A DNA stretch of 64,000 nucleotides from Actinoplanes derwentensis (GTDB lineage Bacteria; Actinomycetota; Actinomycetes; Mycobacteriales; Micromonosporaceae), in NCBI RefSeq assembly GCF_900104725.1, contig NZ_LT629758.1, positions 5,470,501-5,534,500 of the forward strand, given 5' to 3'. Below the pieces are notes generated by a model. The model saw nothing but the letters and a program-made list of their open reading frames with translations, was not told where the DNA came from and did no database searches. Shown here piece by piece: positions 31,672 to 39,017 of this stretch (position 1 is the first letter of the stretch; the number at the start of each line of letters is the position of its first letter). The translations under genes and the position numbers were made by a program.

Positions 31672-31689
31672 AAGCCGTACGTACGGCTT
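31672..31689. promoter_or_regulatory. Perfect palindrome in front of acnR, probable autoregulatory site
   Basis: AAGCCGTACGTACGGCTT is fully self-complementary over 18 bases, 35 bases before the acnR start. The only close match I found lies in the acn promoter at 25209-25226. This supports one TetR-type dimer controlling both genes. A second, shorter palindrome CTGTTAACAG lies at 31604-31613. Confidence 0.62.
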
Positions 31690-31724
31690 GCAAGGCGCTC
31701 CGGGCCCGTGAAACGATCAGCGGC

Positions 31725-32303
31725 GTGCCCAGGGTGAGTCAGGACCAGTTGGAAGCGCGCCGCCACGAGATCCTCAGTGCGGCCCGCAACTGTTTCGCCC
31801 GCTATGGCTACGGCGGTGCCACGGTCCGCCGGCTCGAAGAGGCCACCGGCATGTCCCGTGGCGCGATTTTCCACCATTTCCGTGACAAGGAGCACCTGTT
31901 CCTGGCCGTGGCCGAGGACGACGCCGCCAGCATGGCCGAGACCGTCGCCCGCAACGGCCTGGTCCAGGTGATGCGTGACCTGCTCGCACGAGCCGGCAAC
32001 AGCGAGGGCGACACGGCCGGCTGGCTCGGCACCCAACTCGAGGTGGCCCACCGGCGGCGGACCGACGCGGCCTTCGCCACCCGGTGGGCCCAGCGCTCCG
32101 CGGCCATCGCCGACGCCACCCGCGACCGGCTCCAGCGCCAGCGCGAGGCCGGCGTGCTCCGCGACGACGTCCCGGTCGAGGTGCTCACCCAGTTCCTGGA
32201 ATTGGCGTACGACGGGCTGGTCCTGCATCTGGCCACCGGCCGCCCGCCCGGCGAGCTGTCCGCCGTCCTGGACGTGGTCGAGGACGCCGTCCGCCGCCAC
32301 TGA
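31725..32303 (+). CDS. acnR: TetR-family repressor, AcnR-like
   Basis: A 192-aa TetR protein. The HTH reads ILSAARNCFARYGYGGATVRR and EEATGMSRGAIFHHFRDKEH, almost the wording I remember for Corynebacterium AcnR (GATVRRLEEATGKSRGAIFHHF). The C-terminal FLELAYDGLVLHLATG also matches. AcnR represses aconitase and can respond to citrate and Mg2+ there. Here acn is 3.6 kb away rather than adjacent, but both share an operator-like site. The GTG at 31725 lacks a strong ribosome site; a second GTG is at 31734. Confidence 0.85.
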   Translation: MPRVSQDQLEARRHEILSAARNCFARYGYGGATVRRLEEATGMSRGAIFHHFRDKEHLFLAVAEDDAASMAETVARNGLVQVMRDLLARAGNSEGDTAGWLGTQLEVAHRRRTDAAFATRWAQRSAAIADATRDRLQRQREAGVLRDDVPVEVLTQFLELAYDGLVLHLATGRPPGELSAVLDVVEDAVRRH

Positions 32304-32321
32304 CCCCGCTTTCGCTTACCG

Positions 32322-32687
32322 TCACATACCGGGCGCCTTGTCGATGAAGCCGAACACCTGACGGATCCGGCCCTCGGCGTCCCGCTCGGCCACGTCGAAA
32401 CCGATCACCAGCGGCTCCTCGCCCGGCCGCCCCAGATGCCAGGTGAACCGCGCCTGGTCGTGGTGCGCGTCGACCGGCCCACCGAGACTGAACTCCAGCC
32501 CGGCGAACTGCTCCCGCACCGCCCCGATCAGCGCGTCCAGTGCGTCCCGCCCCTCGACCGCGGCGAGCGGGTCGACGTAGCGGACGCCTGCGGCGAAGAC
32601 CACATCGACCTCGGTACGCCGTACCGAAGAATCGGCCTCGTTCCAGATCGTCAGGTATCGCTCGATCACTTCGTTGAAGTCGCTCAT
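32322..32687 (-). CDS. SnoaL-like / NTF2-fold protein
   Basis: A 121-aa single-domain protein: FNEVIERYLTIWNEAD, VVFAAGVRYVDPLAAVEGRDAL, then beta strands ending QVFGFID. This is the nuclear-transport-factor-2/SnoaL fold used by small isomerases, hydrolases and binding proteins. The chemistry cannot be assigned. It is divergent from the XRE regulator across a palindromic site, so it may be that regulator's target. Confidence 0.82.
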   Translation of the reverse strand: MSDFNEVIERYLTIWNEADSSVRRTEVDVVFAAGVRYVDPLAAVEGRDALDALIGAVREQFAGLEFSLGGPVDAHHDQARFTWHLGRPGEEPLVIGFDVAERDAEGRIRQVFGFIDKAPGM

Positions 32688-32749
32688 CCCTCATCCTTCC
32701 GCCGTCGTGCTGTCCGGTCCGAGCGTGCCGGGCGGAGGTAGGGCCGTCG

Positions 32750-32766
32750 ATTACCCCGCGGGTAAT
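32750..32766. promoter_or_regulatory. Operator-like palindrome ATTACCC-CGC-GGGTAAT
   Basis: A perfect 7-3-7 inverted repeat in the 113-base divergent promoter region between the SnoaL-like gene and the XRE regulator, 34 bases before the regulator's ATG. It is a natural site for the HTH protein encoded next to it. Confidence 0.6.
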
Positions 32767-32800
32767 GGCGGCACCCCCGGACGCTGCCTACGCTGCCGGA

Positions 32801-33565
32801 ATGAGTGCGGTGGGGAAGCTGTTGCGGGGCTGGCGGGACGACCGGCGGATGAGCCAGCTCGCCCTCTCCGGCCGGTCCGGGGTGTCGACGCGGCATCTGT
32901 CGTTCGTGGAGACCGGTCGCTCGCGGCCCACCCGGGCGATGCTGCTGCGGCTGGCCGAGGAACTCGACGTGCCGTTACGGGCCCGCAACGAACTGCTGCT
33001 CGCCGGCGGTTTCGCGCCCGCCTACCCGGAGTCCGCACTGGACGGTCCGCCGCTAGCCGGGGTGTTGACCGCGCTGCGGCAGGTGCTGACCGGCCACTCT
33101 CCGCATCCGGCGGTGCTGGTGGACCGGCACTGGACCATGGTCGACGCCAACGACGCGGTGACCCTGCTCACCGAGGGATGCGCCGCGCAGCTGCTGACCC
33201 CACCGGTCAACGTGCTGCGCCTGGCCCTGCACCCGGCCGGCATGGCGCCGAGGATCAACAACCTCGCCCAGTGGCGTACGCACCTCCTGCACCGCCTCGA
33301 CAAACAGGCCGCCTCCACCGGCGACCCGGTCCTGCGCGAGCTGCGGGCCGAGCTGGCGGGCTATCCCGGCGGCACGGTCCCGGACCACCCCGACGGTCTC
33401 GTGGTGCCGTTGCGGTTCGGTGACCTCAATCTGTTCAGCATCACGTCGGTGCTCGGCACCCCGCGCGACGTCACCCTGTCCGAGCTGGCCATCGAGGCCT
33501 TCCTCCCGGCCGACCGAGCGACCGCTGTTGCGTTAGGTTCTGGACATGGACCTCGGACTCACTGA
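32801..33565 (+). CDS. XRE-family regulator with MmyB-like ligand domain
   Basis: A 254-aa protein with an N-terminal HTH_3 (LLRGWRDDRRMSQLALSG, TRHLSFVETGRSRPTRAML) followed by the MmyB-like PAS-type sensor (VDRHWTMVDANDAVTLL, VNVLRLALHPAGMAPRI, LFSITSVLGTPRDVTLSELAIE). Such regulators often control an adjacent SDR or oxidoreductase gene and in some actinobacteria bind fatty acids. It overlaps the downstream SDR gene by 20 bases, which ties their functions together. I took the ATG at 32801. Confidence 0.9.
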   Translation: MSAVGKLLRGWRDDRRMSQLALSGRSGVSTRHLSFVETGRSRPTRAMLLRLAEELDVPLRARNELLLAGGFAPAYPESALDGPPLAGVLTALRQVLTGHSPHPAVLVDRHWTMVDANDAVTLLTEGCAAQLLTPPVNVLRLALHPAGMAPRINNLAQWRTHLLHRLDKQAASTGDPVLRELRAELAGYPGGTVPDHPDGLVVPLRFGDLNLFSITSVLGTPRDVTLSELAIEAFLPADRATAVALGSGHGPRTH

Positions 33566-34307
33566 TCGTGTCTTCATCCTCACCGGGGCGTCCCGCGGGC
33601 TCGGTTTCGCCACCGCGCAGGCCCTCGTCGACGACGGCGCCCGGGTGGTCATCTCGTCGCGGGGCGCCGACCGGGTCGCCGAGGCGGTGGAGACGCTCGG
33701 CGGCCACTCCCACGCTGTCGGGGTCACCGCCGACCTGTCCGATCCGGGTACGCCCCGCGAGCTGGTGCACGCCGCTCAGGAACGGTTCGGCCGGCTCGAC
33801 GGCGCCCTGATCTCGGTCGGTGGCCCGCCGCCCGGCACCGCCGCCAGCATGACCGACGACCAGTGGAGCAGCGCGTTCGAGACGGTGTTCCTCGGTTCGG
33901 TGCGGGCGGCGCGGACGTTCGCCTCGGCCCTGCCGGAAGGCGGCGCGATCGGCCTGGTGCTGTCCACCTCGGTGCGGGCGCCCTTGGCCGGGCTCGGCCT
34001 GTCCAACGGTCTGCGCCCCGGCTTGGCGATGGTCGCGAAGGACATGGCCGACGAGTTCGGCGCCCGCGGCGTCCGGGTGCTGAGCATCCTCCCCGGCCGT
34101 TTCATGACCGACCGCAGCCGCGACCTGTTCGCCGCCACCGCCGACCCGGCCGCCGCCGCCGAATCCGTGGCCGCCGCCATCCCGCTACGCCGCATCGGCG
34201 AACCCACCGAATTCGGCCGCGCCGCCGCTTTCCTGCTCTCCCCCGCCGCCAGCTACGTGACCGGCGTGGCCATCCCCGTCGACGGCGGCTCCACCCGTGC
34301 CCTCTGA
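33546..34307 (+). CDS. SDR-family oxidoreductase without the YxxxK dyad
   Basis: A 253-aa Rossmann protein with TGASRGLGFA near the N-terminus, an ISVGGPPPG segment in place of NNAG, and a C-terminal GVAIPVDGGS. The active-site Ser lies in STSVR, but the expected Tyr-x3-Lys reads LSNGLRPG. I recall this variant in a FabG-like actinobacterial subfamily, so it is probably not a mutation. It likely binds NAD(P), but its chemistry is uncertain. It overlaps the XRE gene upstream and mug downstream (11 bases). Confidence 0.85.
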   Translation: MDLGLTDRVFILTGASRGLGFATAQALVDDGARVVISSRGADRVAEAVETLGGHSHAVGVTADLSDPGTPRELVHAAQERFGRLDGALISVGGPPPGTAASMTDDQWSSAFETVFLGSVRAARTFASALPEGGAIGLVLSTSVRAPLAGLGLSNGLRPGLAMVAKDMADEFGARGVRVLSILPGRFMTDRSRDLFAATADPAAAAESVAAAIPLRRIGEPTEFGRAAAFLLSPAASYVTGVAIPVDGGSTRAL

Positions 34308-35091
34308 CCCATCCACCACCACCCCACCGCTCACCGCTACTCCACCGGTCACCGCTGCTCTACCGCTCACCACCACCCCACCGGCCACCGCCACCGCGCC
34401 GCTCACCGCCACCGCGCCGCTCACCGTTGCCCCGCCGGCTACCGCGCGGCGAACTCGGCGATCAACCGCCTCGGCCTCGACTGCTGCCCGTCTCACCGTC
34501 GAGGCGGCGGCAGCGGTGCGGCGGCCGAGCGCTGCGGAGTTGGCGGACGCGGCCGGGCGGACCGTTCCCGATGTCGCCGGGCCGGACCTGCTGGTGCTGT
34601 TCTCCGGGATCAACCCGAGCCTCTACTCGGCGGCGACCGGCCACCATTTCGCGCGCCCGGGCAACCGGTTCTGGCCGGCGCTGCACGGCGCCGGTTTCAC
34701 CGACCGCCTGCTGCACCCGTCCGAGCAGCACTTACTGCCCGCTCTCGGTCTCGGCATCACGAACGTCGTATCGCGCCCCACCGCCCGCGCCGACGAACTC
34801 ACCCCCGACGATTTCGTCACCGGCGGCACCCAGCTGACCGAACGGGTAGCCCGTCTGAGCCCTCGTTTCCTGGCGGTGCTGGGCGTGACCGCCTACCGAG
34901 CGGCCTTCAAGATCCCGAAAGCCCGAATGGGCTTGCAGCCCGAAACGATCGCCGGTGTCCCGGTCTGGGTGCTACCGAACCCCAGCGGCCTGAACGCCCA
35001 TTTCCAGCTCCCGGCCTTGATCACCGAGTTCGCGGCCCTCCGCCAGGCAGCAACCAACCCCACCCAGGCCCCACCCCCGAGCAAGTCCTGA
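34297..35091 (+). CDS. mug: G/U mismatch-specific DNA glycosylase (Mug) with a repeat-encoded N-terminus
   Basis: The catalytic core carries LFSGINPSLYSA with the Mug-type Asn, HHFARPGNRFWPALH, GITNVVSRPTARADELT and the NPSGLNAHF motif. It removes uracil and related bases mispaired with G. Family members are about 170-190 aa; here a GTG at 34297 overlapping the SDR stop yields 264 aa with a Thr/Pro/Ala-rich front made of hexapeptide repeats. An in-frame GTG at 34516 (VRRPSAAELADAAGR) fits the normal family start. The core is certain; the N-terminus is not. Confidence 0.87.
   Translation: MPSDPSTTTPPLTATPPVTAALPLTTTPPATATAPLTATAPLTVAPPATARRTRRSTASASTAARLTVEAAAAVRRPSAAELADAAGRTVPDVAGPDLLVLFSGINPSLYSAATGHHFARPGNRFWPALHGAGFTDRLLHPSEQHLLPALGLGITNVVSRPTARADELTPDDFVTGGTQLTERVARLSPRFLAVLGVTAYRAAFKIPKARMGLQPETIAGVPVWVLPNPSGLNAHFQLPALITEFAALRQAATNPTQAPPPSKS
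34324..34449 (+). repeat. Seven 18-base tandem repeats
   Basis: Units resemble CCACCGCTCACCGCTACT. The first six are close and the seventh is partly degenerate. If translated with mug they encode six-residue units such as PPLTAT and PLTATA. The period is a multiple of three, so copy-number change would keep the frame. Confidence 0.85.
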
Positions 35092-35190
35092 CGCCGCCAC
35101 CACCCGCAGCCCGCCACCACCAACCACGCACCATGCACCACCCGCAGCCCACCACACACCGCCCGCCACACACCGCCCGCCGCCCGCCAG

Positions 35191-35330
35191 CGTGGAGACA
35201 TAGGGTGCGAATCGCACCACAGCTCACCACACAAAACGCGCCCACCAGCAGCGTGGAGACCTGAGGTCCGATCCGAACCGCAACTCACCACACCAGGCGT
35301 GCCCGGTGACAGCGTGGAGAACTGGGACGC
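35191..35330. repeat. Cluster of degenerate palindromes related to copies A and B
   Basis: Three successive blocks start GCGTGGAGA (about 35191, 35251 and 35311). The first carries the core GGGTGCGAATCGCACC. The second has a decayed core GGTCCGATCCGAACC, and right arms read CTCACCACAC. The cluster lies between the convergent ends of mug and the small membrane gene. The blocks look like decayed tandem copies of the 21205 element. Confidence 0.65.
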
Positions 35331-35369
35331 GGAACGCACAGTAGGCCGACACGGTGGCGGGAACGGTGG

Positions 35370-35549
35370 CTATCGGCGGTGCTGGTCGCCGGCGGGGCGG
35401 GCAGGCTGGATCCGCTGCTCGTGGATGGCGATCTCTCGACGGAAACGGTCGGCCGATGGATGCCACGCCTCGTCGATCGGGCCCATGATTCCGCGGCCGA
35501 TGCCCTTACGCCTGACCCAGACCCCGAATCGCGCGAACGCCCAGAGCAT
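35370..35549 (-). CDS. Small membrane-associated actinobacterial protein, 59 aa, possibly frameshifted at its start
   Basis: From ATG at 35549 it reads MLWAFARFGVWVRRKGIG, then the conserved-looking GIMGPIDEAWHPSA and a charged tail with RREIAIHEQR. I recall small actinobacterial proteins ending with a similar MGP(F)xExWHPAAH motif after one membrane helix. The frame upstream of this ATG continues the helix (FLVFAAVFGA) but meets no start. One extra T near 35577 would join it to the GTG that overlaps the ABC transporter stop. A real frameshift, a sequencing error or a short version are all possible. Confidence 0.6.
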   Translation of the reverse strand: MLWAFARFGVWVRRKGIGRGIMGPIDEAWHPSADRFRREIAIHEQRIQPARPAGDQHRR

Positions 35550-35583
35550 CGCCCCGAAGACGGCCGCGAAGACCAGGAACCCG

Positions 35584-37503
35584 TCACGGCTCGACGATAA
35601 TCGATGGAGGGGTCACGATCTCGTCCTCGCGGTGTGATGCCGGGGCCGCCCCGGCGAACTGCGTCCGGTACAGGCTGGCGTAGAGCCCGCCCGCCTCGAC
35701 CAGCTCCTCGTGCCGGCCGCGCTCGACGATGCGGCCCTGGTCGAGCACCAGGATCTGGTCGGCTTCGCGGATGGTGGAGAGCCGGTGCGCGATGACCAGT
35801 GCGGTGCGGCCCCGCAGCGCCTCGGTGAGGGCCCGCTGCACGGCCGCCTCGGATTCGCTGTCCAGGTGCGCGGTGGCTTCGTCGAGGATCACGATCGACG
35901 GCTGTTTCAGCAGCACCCGGGCGATGGCGAGGCGCTGTTTCTCGCCACCGGAGAACCGGTAGCCCCGCTCCCCCACCACCGTGTCCAGGCCGTCGGGCAG
36001 TGCTCGCACCAGGGCGGCGACCCGGGCCCCGGTCAGAGCGGCCCACATCTGTTCCTCGGTGGCGTCCGGCCGGGCGTACCGCAAATTGTCCTTGATCGTC
36101 TCGTGGAACAGATGCGAGTCCTGGGTGACGACGCCGACCGTGTCGCGTAATGAGCCGACGGTGGCGTCGCGGACGTCGACGCCACCGATCAGGACCGCGC
36201 CGCCGGTGACGTCGTAGACCCGGGAGAGCAGCATCGACAGGGTCGACTTGCCGGCGCCGGACGGCCCGACCAGGGCGATCATCCGCCCCGGCTCGACGGT
36301 GAAGTCGATGCCGGCCAGGACTTCCGGGTTCTCGGTGCGGTCCAGCGCGGTCACGTCTTCCAGGGTGGCGAGCGAGACCTGGTCGGCGCTGGGATAGCGG
36401 AACCGCACGTCGCGGAACTCGATCCGGCCGGAGCCGGGTGGGATCGCGACGGCATCGGGTTTCTCGGTGATGCCGGGTCGCAGGTCGAGCACTTCGAAGA
36501 CCCGGTCGAAGGAGACCAGCGCGCTCATCACGTCGACCCGCACGTTGCTGAGAGCGGTGAGTGGCCCGTAGAGGCGGGTCAGCAGCAGCGCCAGGGTGAC
36601 GACGGTGCCGGCCGAGACGTCGCCGGTGACGGCCAGCCAGCCGCCCAGACCGTACGTCAGAGCCTGCGCCAGGGAGGCGACCAGCAGCATCGCCACGAAG
36701 AAGGTGCGGGAGTACATCGCCTGCTGGACGCCGATGTCGCGGACCCGGGACGCCCGGTCGCCGAACCGGGCCGCCTCGACGTCGGGCCGGCCGAAGAGTT
36801 TGACCAGCAGCGCGCCGGAGACGTTGAACCGCTCGGTCATCGTCGCGTTCATCTTGGCGTCCAGGTCGTAGGACTCCCGGGTGATCTCGGCGAGCCGTTT
36901 CCCGACCCGGCGGGCGGGCACGATGAACACCGGCAGCAGCAACAGCGACAGTGCGGTGATCGGCCAGGACAGGGTGAACATCACCCCGGCGGTGAGCACC
37001 AGCTGGATGACGTTGCTGAGCACCCCGGAGAGGGTGGACGTGAAGGCCCGCTGGGCGCCGACGACGTCGTTGTTGAGCCGGCTGACCAGGGCGCCGGTCT
37101 GGGTGCGCGCGAAGAACTGCAACGGCATGCGCTGCACGTGGTCGAAGACCCGGGTCCGCAGGTCGAGGATGATCCCCTCGCCGATGCGTGCCGAGTACCA
37201 CCTCTGGGCGAGCGACAGCAGCGCGTCGACGACGGCCAGCCCGCCGATCACCAGCGCCAGCCGCACCACCGTCGCGGCCGCACCGGCGCCGGCCTCGGTG
37301 ATCGTGTTGATCACCTGGCCGGCGAGCAGTGGCGTGGCCACCCCGATGCCTGCCGCGAGCACCACGGTCAGCAGGAAGACAGTGATGTCGCGTTGATACG
37401 GCACGGCGAACCGGATGATCCGCCGGGTGGTGCCCTGGCGCACCTGATGCCGGTTGACCCGATCCGCGTTCTGGATCGAGCGCAGCACTGTCCAGCTGGA
37501 CAT
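35584..37503 (-). CDS. ABC exporter, fused membrane and ATPase domains (multidrug/lipid type)
   Basis: A 639-aa half-transporter. Six membrane helices (about 40-320) of the ABC exporter fold precede the NBD: Walker A GPSGAGKST, Q-loop TQDSHLF, signature FSGGEKQR, Walker B IVILDEAT, switch His in IAHRLST. It works as a homodimer in the cytoplasmic membrane exporting drugs or lipids; the substrate is unknown. The ATG is preceded by GGGAGGTGA. That ribosome site is locked in a 70-base hairpin, which points to inducible translation. It lies 84 bases after the crotonase gene on the same strand. Confidence 0.92.
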   Translation of the reverse strand: MSSWTVLRSIQNADRVNRHQVRQGTTRRIIRFAVPYQRDITVFLLTVVLAAGIGVATPLLAGQVINTITEAGAGAAATVVRLALVIGGLAVVDALLSLAQRWYSARIGEGIILDLRTRVFDHVQRMPLQFFARTQTGALVSRLNNDVVGAQRAFTSTLSGVLSNVIQLVLTAGVMFTLSWPITALSLLLLPVFIVPARRVGKRLAEITRESYDLDAKMNATMTERFNVSGALLVKLFGRPDVEAARFGDRASRVRDIGVQQAMYSRTFFVAMLLVASLAQALTYGLGGWLAVTGDVSAGTVVTLALLLTRLYGPLTALSNVRVDVMSALVSFDRVFEVLDLRPGITEKPDAVAIPPGSGRIEFRDVRFRYPSADQVSLATLEDVTALDRTENPEVLAGIDFTVEPGRMIALVGPSGAGKSTLSMLLSRVYDVTGGAVLIGGVDVRDATVGSLRDTVGVVTQDSHLFHETIKDNLRYARPDATEEQMWAALTGARVAALVRALPDGLDTVVGERGYRFSGGEKQRLAIARVLLKQPSIVILDEATAHLDSESEAAVQRALTEALRGRTALVIAHRLSTIREADQILVLDQGRIVERGRHEELVEAGGLYASLYRTQFAGAAPASHREDEIVTPPSIIVEP

Positions 37504-37504
37504 G

Positions 37505-37574
37505 TCACCTCCCGGGCGTCATTCGACGAGCAGACCGAAGTCTGCCTCGTGGGTATGACAAACCCGGGAGGTGA
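37505..37574 (-). promoter_or_regulatory. 70-base hairpin sequestering the ABC exporter ribosome site
   Basis: Read on the minus strand, TCACCTCCCGGG (37574-37563) pairs with CCCGGGAGGTGA (37516-37505). Inside, GTCAT pairs with ATGAC, ACGA with TCGT, and GCAGAC with GTCTGC around a TTCG tetraloop. That totals 27 base pairs. The 3' arm is the Shine-Dalgarno of the ABC gene, one base before its ATG. A TTG ORF inside (LSYPRGRLRSARRMTPGR) ends at the TGA overlapping that site. Translational attenuation, as for inducible resistance genes, is a reasonable inference. Confidence 0.75.
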
Positions 37575-37587
37575 TCTACTCCCCGAC

Positions 37588-38379
37588 TTATTCTCCGGAA
37601 CCCAGCAGATCGCTGAGCCGGCGTGTCTGGGCCTCGCGCTCGGCCCGGTCCTGCTCCGCGTACGACCGCAGGGGCGCACCCTGGAGCAGGGCCTTGATCT
37701 CGGCGACCGCGCCAGTGTCCGCCGCCAGCACCGCGGCGGACAGGTCGGCCACCGCGGTGTCGAGTTCGGCCCGGGGGACCACGGCCGTCGCCAGGCCGAT
37801 CCGGTCCGCCTCGACGGCGGTGATCCGCCGGCCGGTGACGCAGATCTCCAGTGCACGGGACGGGCCGACCAGTTCGGTGAGCCGTTTCGTGCCGCCCAGA
37901 TCGGGCACCAGCCCGAGGGTGACCTCGGCCATGGAGAACTTCGCGTCGTCGGCGAGGACGCGCATGTCACAGTTCAGCGCGAGCTGAAACCCGGCACCGA
38001 TCGCGTGTCCTTGCACTGCGGCAATCGTCACAAAGGACGGACTGCGCAACCAGGTGAACGCGGTCTGGAACCCGGCTATCCGATCGGCACACTCGGCCGC
38101 GGACAACTGTGCCAACCGGGACAGCGAAGAATCGCCGCCGCCCTTCGCCACCGACAGATCCAGGCCGGCGGAAAACGCGCGTCCCTCGGCCCGGACAATG
38201 ACGACCCGTACGTTCCCCGGCAATTTCCGGGAAATGTTGCCCAGCTCAGTCCACATCGGAGGTGTCTGGGCATTGAGAACGTCGGGCCGGCACAACGTCA
38301 CCGTCGCTACCGGCCCGTCCTGTTCATAGCGAACGCCTACTTCGTCGGTCCCGCCCCGCCCGGCGTTGCCGGCCGTCAC
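37588..38379 (-). CDS. Enoyl-CoA hydratase/isomerase family protein
   Basis: A 263-aa crotonase: GPVATVTLCRPDVLNA, oxyanion-hole strand EGRAFSAGLDL, AVQGHAIGAGFQLALNCD and a MAEVTLGLVPDLGGT segment with Glu in the usual catalytic place. It hydrates or isomerises acyl-CoA in fatty acid breakdown; the exact substrate is unknown. The GTG at 38379 overlaps the stop of the small HTH gene by 4 bases. An echA12-like gene occupies the equivalent place in the mycobacterial locus. Confidence 0.9.
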   Translation of the reverse strand: MTAGNAGRGGTDEVGVRYEQDGPVATVTLCRPDVLNAQTPPMWTELGNISRKLPGNVRVVIVRAEGRAFSAGLDLSVAKGGGDSSLSRLAQLSAAECADRIAGFQTAFTWLRSPSFVTIAAVQGHAIGAGFQLALNCDMRVLADDAKFSMAEVTLGLVPDLGGTKRLTELVGPSRALEICVTGRRITAVEADRIGLATAVVPRAELDTAVADLSAAVLAADTGAVAEIKALLQGAPLRSYAEQDRAEREAQTRRLSDLLGSGE

Positions 38380-38603
38380 GCCTTCTTGCGGCGGCGGGCG
38401 CCGCCACGCTGGCGCAGCTGCACGCCAGACTCGGTGAGCACGCGGTGCACGAATCCGTAGGAACGCCCGGTGGAAGCGGCCAGCGCGCGGATGCTCTCGC
38501 CGGAGGTGTAACGCTTCACCAGGTCCTTGGCGAGCGACTGTCGCTCGCTACCGACGATTCGACGACCCTTCTCAGTACTGGTAGCTGTGCCAGTGGCTGC
38601 CAT
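38376..38603 (-). CDS. Small helix-turn-helix protein, 75 aa
   Basis: It contains LAKDLVKRYTSGESIRALAA and STGRSYGFVHRVLTESGV, a compact HTH, followed by a basic tail RQRGGARRRKKA. It is highly conserved in actinobacteria as I recall and resembles the small regulator next to the ABC-F gene in mycobacteria. It probably binds DNA, perhaps as a nucleoid-associated factor; this is inferred. It is translationally coupled to the crotonase gene. Confidence 0.85.
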   Translation of the reverse strand: MAATGTATSTEKGRRIVGSERQSLAKDLVKRYTSGESIRALAASTGRSYGFVHRVLTESGVQLRQRGGARRRKKA

Positions 38604-39017
38604 CTTGAATCCTCACGTCGCAGACAGTGCGGTCAGATACGGTCCCACCTATTACACCGTCTCGAACGATCATGCGCCAGGTATCTAGCCCCCGCGAACG
38701 TGCCCATTTATTACTGTCAGGAACTTGACGGTTACCACGGGCATCAATGTCAGGCAGTTTGCCGGCAGCCACTCCGCGCGCATTTCCGGACTGGCGGGCC
38801 GCCTCCCAAGACCATCGATCACCTGCGAAAACACTCGATCGAGGGGAGGCCCTCGATCGCTCCGGAGAGTGCTGTGATCGCTCCATGGCGTAACACTCGA
38901 CCTTGCAGGCTATCGCTGGCCGAGTGCCCGACCTGTTCTGAAACGCCCGAACATCGCACTGTCTGTGTGGGCACCAGTTGACAACTGAGGATCGACGATG
39001 ATCGGGCGTGCCGAACC
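38604..39017. other. Spacer between ABC-F and HTH genes with a hairpin
   Basis: 414 bases without a convincing gene, with lower GC than its surroundings near 38640-38760. A perfect 10-bp hairpin CGATCGAGGG / CCCTCGATCG with a GAGG loop lies at 38836-38859 and may end ABC-F transcription on the minus strand. The promoter of the small HTH gene must lie near 38620-38720, but I cannot define it. Confidence 0.5.
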
